From: Diphasiastrum complanatum
Lineage: Eukaryota > Streptophyta > Lycopodiopsida > Lycopodiales > Lycopodiaceae
Assembly: GCA_029204225.1 (NCBI GenBank)
Contig: MU835727.1
Coordinates: 1-36,850, forward strand
Direction of reading: 5' to 3'
Length of the DNA stretch: 36,850 nt
The position numbers and the translations under genes were made by a program. The notes under the pieces were generated by a model. That model was not told the origin of the DNA and made no database searches. It worked only from the letters and a program-made list of their open reading frames with translations. Below are positions 33,831 to 36,850 of this stretch, piece after piece (position 1 is the stretch's first letter; the number at the start of each line of letters is the position of its first letter).

Positions 33831-35480
33831 CAAAATGTAAGATTCCAAGTTTAGAGTTTCACATAGTCACTAAATTTTAGCATCAATGGACAATAGATGA
33901 AACCATCTAACAATCTCCCTCGAAGAATCACAAATTGCACCACATATAATCAATGGCTAAAGCCCTACAAACAAAACCAAAGGCAAGAAATCTCCCACAA
34001 AAAATCCAAGCAATAGCAAATCATAAGTTGAGAAATGAGTGTCTCTAGGCCTCACTTATTTCCAATAGGAACTCTAAAGTGGCAGCTTCTACACAATTAG
34101 CTTAAGCTCATCTAAAATAGGATCACATGAGGGAAAATAGTAGTTCTCTTGGAGAGTCTATGACCTTCCAGTAGGAACTCCAGTTTAGTACCAAGCAGTG
34201 ATAGTTGGTGGGCCCTTGGCAAGTCCTAAATAGAGATGCATAGAAAAGGCATTTTAGGCATGTACATGAATAAAAAGGGCTTGCCGTCAACAAAAGGCAA
34301 CACCATGGACAAAGCAATATCAAGAAAGTACAACATCCGCAACTACTAAGATGTAATTTGTCAAATATGATTGATGTTACATCCAAGCCCCAAAAGTGTG
34401 GATCCTAAAAGCTCCAACATACAAAAAAATAAAAGCATTATCAAGCGACATAGAGGATCCAAAAATGCCAAATGAAGGTGTGAAAATATAAGGTTTTGAA
34501 AAAATGGCTACACATATATAGATACCAAGCACCTCATATTAACCAAGAATGCTAGTGAAAAAACATTACTAGGAACATTTTGGAACTAAAGACCAATTCT
34601 AGACCCATAGGAATACCTTTGGCATATGTAAACCACACTACTTGATCAAGTAGCAATAGCTCATACCAAGTATGAGGGGCATAGTAAATTATCTAGAAGC
34701 ACATTGAAGTAAGATCAGGAGGATACATAACCATGATGCATAAAGTTACTCATGCACACTAATCTTGCTTGATTGAAAAATTCTTGAAATGTTTTATATT
34801 TCCAAATGCCACAAAATCCAGTCAAGAATTGCAAGTTAGTATTTAGACTTGCAATTCTTGTTAAACTCTATTGACCACAAGCCTTGAAGAATCAAAAGTT
34901 AAAGATACAAAGAATCGTTAGTACCTCTTGGGGACAACGTCAATAGATAGAAATTTGCATGCCTTGATTTGCACCCCTCCTCAAAATTCTTCCATCATGT
35001 CCACTCCTCTTCTTATTTGATGTGTCACACGGTGCTCAACCAAGAACATGGTGGCACAAATGAAAAGTGAAGGCAGACATTGCATTAAATCCTCTTTAAT
35101 TTGCATGATAAAAGGTGTCCTCGTATTATTAGAAGGTGGCCTTGCGGACGTGGTTCAACAGGAACATCCTCAAGAGCAAGTGCAGGCGGATGTCCCAAAT
35201 TTTTTTCGTTCATGTCCATAGAATCGGCAAGAGTCATGTCTAGTGAGGATGCTGACCCAAAACGACTCCTCTGCTCGCATAGAGGATGCAAGGATGTTGA
35301 AATTGTTAATGTACTTGTTGCAACTCACGCACTGGATATTGAAAGCAGAATACGGAAAACAATAGTATTGAACTACAGGTTAACACAATTCTTCAAGACA
35401 CATGCAGATCCATGTACTAGAAAAAACATATAAGAAAAACTTATTGACCCAGTTGATTATTGTGGATTCGCAATCTCATA
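33831..35480. other. Non-coding, no gene seen
   Basis: AT-rich apart from a GC-richer patch at about 35100-35300, where frames are open on both strands (68-110 codons). No domain is recognised in either strand. Confidence 0.35.
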
Positions 35481-35592
35481 GATGCTTGTTCACGGCCTGC
35501 TGCACCCAGAGTGTAGAGTGCAGACACTAATCGTCCTCATGGATGCTTACTCACGGCCTACTGCACCCAGAGCGCAGAGTGCAGACATTGAT
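35481..35592. repeat. 61-bp tandem duplication
   Basis: Units at 35481-35541 and 35542-35592 share GATGCTT, TCACGGCCT, CTGCACCCAGAG and AGAGTGCAGACA, with a few substitutions. Confidence 0.9.
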
Positions 35593-36340
35593 GGTGTGAT
35601 CACGCTGATAGGATGAGAAGTGAATCATCGCCATCCTCTACCACCATCGACACTTTTCTACCGCCATCGTATCGCAAAATAGGTCACAAGGCATTGTGGT
35701 TTCTTCTAATTTGCTTTGTATTTTGAAAGTACGTGCATGTGCAAGAAGCACCGACTATCATCTTGTTTTCTATATCCGTCAATCAAGACCATCTTAGAAA
35801 TCGCATCATGCCATCATCATTGTCAGCTCTGTGATATGTGTTTCTAGACTGTCGTTGTAGGTCGCATTGTATGCAACATCCTCAAGCCAATAAGCGAAGG
35901 TGAATATTTATATCTGTAGCCTATTAATCCAACTTCGCAACAATATTGGGGTGTGGCTAAAGCAGAAACACTTGCGAGAATAGAAAATCAGGACAAAGAT
36001 GGAGAAATAGCTAGAGGCTTTGCATTATTACACGCGTATAGAAGATAAAATTTGTCATTTTTTACAACACAATAAATGTTCAGAAATCAATGCTACAGCT
36101 GTATTTGAGATATTCCAACAAAAAAGAGAGTAAAGAAAACAGATCTTACCTGATCGCTTGCAAGAGACAGCCTTCTGATCGTTTACAACATTTGGCCTAT
36201 AAACGATTCAGGTTTTCGCTTTCTGGCTTTAGATATGATCAGACTCATCATCAACAAAGTAGTTGAAAAATGAGACAATGGAGGTGCGCAACAAATTTTA
36301 GCTCAAGGAAGGTCCGGAACAACTCTTTGAAATAAGCATT
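35593..36340. other. Non-coding, no gene seen
   Basis: No gene, RNA or repeat that I can support between the 61-bp duplication and the foldback element. Confidence 0.35.
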
Positions 36341-36850
36341 AAACTCCAAATTAAGCATTCCTACTCCTATTTTGCATGCTTCTAAGATAACATGCGAGTA
36401 ACTTGAAGTTGAGGTTTGCATGCCCAAGACACAACTTTCTCATGCTAAAAGTATCTCAGAAAGCCACTCCAAGAAAGGTGTGGTTTGCATGCGGACCTCG
36501 TTTGCTATTTTACATGCACACAGTACATGTTGGGTAGCTGGGCTTTTTACTAAAGTCCAAGTCTAAAAACTTGAAGTCCAAGTCTCAAGTTTTTAGGCTA
36601 AAAAGTGAAGGCAGTCTCAAGTTTTTAGACTTGGACTTTGGTAAAAAGCCCAGCTACCCAACATGTAATGTGTGCATGGAAAATAGCAACCGAGGTCCAC
36701 ATGCAAAGCACACCTTGCTTGGAGTGGCTTTCTGAGATACTTTTAGCATGAGAAAGTTGTGTCTTGGGCATGCAAACCTCAACTTCGAGTTACTCGCATG
36801 TTATCTTACAAGCATGCAAAATAGGAGTAGGAATGCTTAATTTGGAGTTT
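36341..36850. mobile_element. Foldback element with ~234-bp inverted arms (runs to the window edge)
   Basis: The left arm (36341-36574) and right arm (36617-36850) are reverse complements with few mismatches, for example AAACTCCAAATTAAGCATT against AATGCTTAATTTGGAGTTT at the outer ends. A 42-bp centre separates them and repeats part of the arm (AGTCCAAGTCTCAAG). There is no coding potential. The structure fits a MITE or foldback transposon. The right end coincides with the window edge, so the termini and target duplication cannot be judged. Confidence 0.9.

Noticed and set aside
35085-35433. Overlapping 68- and 110-codon frames on opposite strands
   Set aside because: Both open only because of local GC richness; no domain, splice or promoter evidence decides for either strand.

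Overview
The window looks like nuclear DNA from a land plant with a repeat-rich genome. The evidence is a split gene with phase-consistent GT-AG introns from a plant-typical transporter family, several decayed Ty1/copia retrotransposons (one primed by initiator tRNA-Met), and very long CT/GA microsatellites. I see no bacterial operons, rRNA, tRNA genes or CRISPR. The species cannot be fixed from the sequence. The transporter is clearly diverged from the angiosperm versions I know, so an early-diverging lineage is possible, but this is only an inference.

Left part (1-9.9 kb). The only convincing host gene is on the minus strand at 3014-4301. It is the 5' part (five exons, 156 codons) of a ZIFL-type major facilitator transporter. 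Its later exons are not visible between 1 and 3013, so they lie beyond the window behind a long intron or are lost. The rest is AT-rich non-coding DNA with simple repeats, a possible tRNA-derived SINE (about 4.7-4.8 kb), a diverged tandem duplication (6.9-7.5 kb) and the 3' end of a copia element (7.6-7.9 kb).

Middle (9.7-18.5 kb). A promoter-like LTR remnant, a (GA)37 tract and a 36-bp tandem array precede a composite copia locus. Element A (10694-18528, minus strand) has both LTRs, a 5-bp target duplication (AATTG), PBS, gag, protease and broken pol. A second copia, element B, sits inside its integrase region. B keeps one LTR (12960-13760) and lacks its own 5' LTR, start of gag and integrase. 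Both are dead, with stops, frameshifts, deletions and (in A) a mutated YVDD motif.

Right part (18.5-36.85 kb). There are two very long CT microsatellites (115 and 159 bp), a CT-rich degenerate array, a possible orphan exon at 22.6 kb, and two copies (23.75-24.39 and 31.38-31.98 kb) of an unidentified coding-like repeat. A copia RT fragment, element D, is split cleanly by element C (25908-30592), a 4.7-kb LTR element with no recognisable genes. C is flanked by AACAG duplications and has unusual AG...CT termini. The remainder holds several short tandem arrays and, at the right edge, a foldback element with arms of about 234 bp.

Overall, one host gene fragment is embedded in layers of nested, mostly dead retrotransposons. 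The layering gives a relative order: D before C, and A before B.
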